Below, one piece after another: positions 63,548 to 64,000 of a DNA stretch of 64,000 bases. Positions within the stretch are counted from its first letter, which is position 1. Every line of letters starts with the position of its first letter. The notes below the pieces were generated by a model. It did no database searches, was not told the origin of the DNA, and saw only the letters and a program-made list of their open reading frames with translations. Source of the stretch: Balanoglossus misakiensis (taxonomy: Eukaryota; Hemichordata); assembly GCA_040954595.2 (NCBI GenBank), contig CM082582.2, positions 4,278,001 to 4,342,000 of the forward strand, written 5' to 3'. The translations under genes were made by a program, and so were the position numbers.

Positions 63548-64000
63548 TGTATGTATGTATGTATGTATGTATGTATGTATGTATGTATGTATGTATGTAT
63601 GTATGTATGTATGTATGTATGTATGTATGTATGTATGTATGTATGTATGTATGTATGTATGTATGTATGTATGTATGTATGTATGTATGTATGTATGTAT
63701 GTATGTATGTATGTATGTATGTATGTATGTATGTATGTATGTATGTATGTATGTATGTATGTATGTATGTATGTATGTATGTATGTATGTATGTATGTAT
63801 GTATGTATGTATGTATGTATGTATGTATGTATGTATGTATGTATGTATGTATGTATGTATGTATGTATGTATGTATGTATGTATGTATGTATGTATGTAT
63901 GTATGTATGTATGTATGTATGTATGTATGTATGTATGTATGTATGTATGTATGTATGTATGTATGTATGTATGTATGTATGTATGTATGTATGTATGTAT
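63500..64000. repeat. (AT)n followed by (GTAT)n microsatellite, running off the window
   Basis: About 20 bases of AT repeat, then an uninterrupted GTAT tetranucleotide repeat from 63521 to the last base (480 bases), upstream of the membrane-helix exon of the TIR receptor. Its true length is unknown. Confidence 0.98.

Noticed and set aside
1-64000. CRISPR arrays, tRNA or rRNA genes, viral insertions
   Set aside because: None was seen on reading the window. The tandem repeats are simple microsatellites without spacers, and no viral-like coding sequence was found.

Overview
This window is animal (metazoan) nuclear DNA. Its genes are split into many short exons with canonical GT–AG introns of roughly 200–700 bp. 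It also carries small inverted-repeat transposons, long microsatellites and intergenic spacers of a few kb. Gene content (gamma-adaptin, E2F4/5, a polycystin-1-like receptor-channel, FOXRED2-like oxidoreductases, arylsulfatase B paralogues, a TIR receptor) fits an invertebrate with vertebrate-like families. A hemichordate or cephalochordate is my best guess, but the sequence alone does not settle the species.

Left part (1–13 kb): the 3' end of an AP-1 gamma-adaptin gene (+), then a complete seven-exon E2F4/5 gene (+) containing a textbook U12-type AT–AC intron. Middle (13–31 kb): a 25-exon polycystin-1-like gene (+), about 2726 residues as I reconstruct it. It has a signal peptide, two tandem PKD/REJ blocks made by an internal duplication of about 4 kb, a TSP1 exon, a GPS site, a PLAT domain, an unusual cysteine-packed loop and a C-terminal polycystin channel. 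A perfect palindromic X-box (RFX-type site) lies 280 bp upstream of its start codon, as expected for a ciliary gene.

Right part (33–61 kb): two paralogous gene pairs, each head-to-head. The first pair is FOXRED2-like flavoproteins (33.0–36.7 kb minus, 40.8–43.9 kb plus). They have diverged and lack both the ER signal peptide and the ER-retrieval tail known from FOXRED2. The second pair is arylsulfatase B-like genes inside a large inverted duplication with arms of about 8 kb (44.2–52.4 and 53.4–61.2 kb) and a spacer of about 0.96 kb. All 16 exons match one-to-one between the arms. The minus-strand copy is intact (514 residues). The plus-strand copy differs in exon length at a single place: a 13-nt deletion that removes most of the formylglycine (CxPxR) motif and introduces a stop. 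An upstream AG could restore the frame, but only by giving a sulfatase-like protein without the essential motif arginine.

The right edge holds a broken cytochrome P450 fragment and the last three exons of a TIR-domain receptor of IL-1R/SIGIRR type on the minus strand. The window ends inside a GTAT microsatellite at least 480 bp long.

Exon boundaries were worked out by hand from reading frame, splice dinucleotides and phase. No alignments or database searches were run, so identity statements are by eye.
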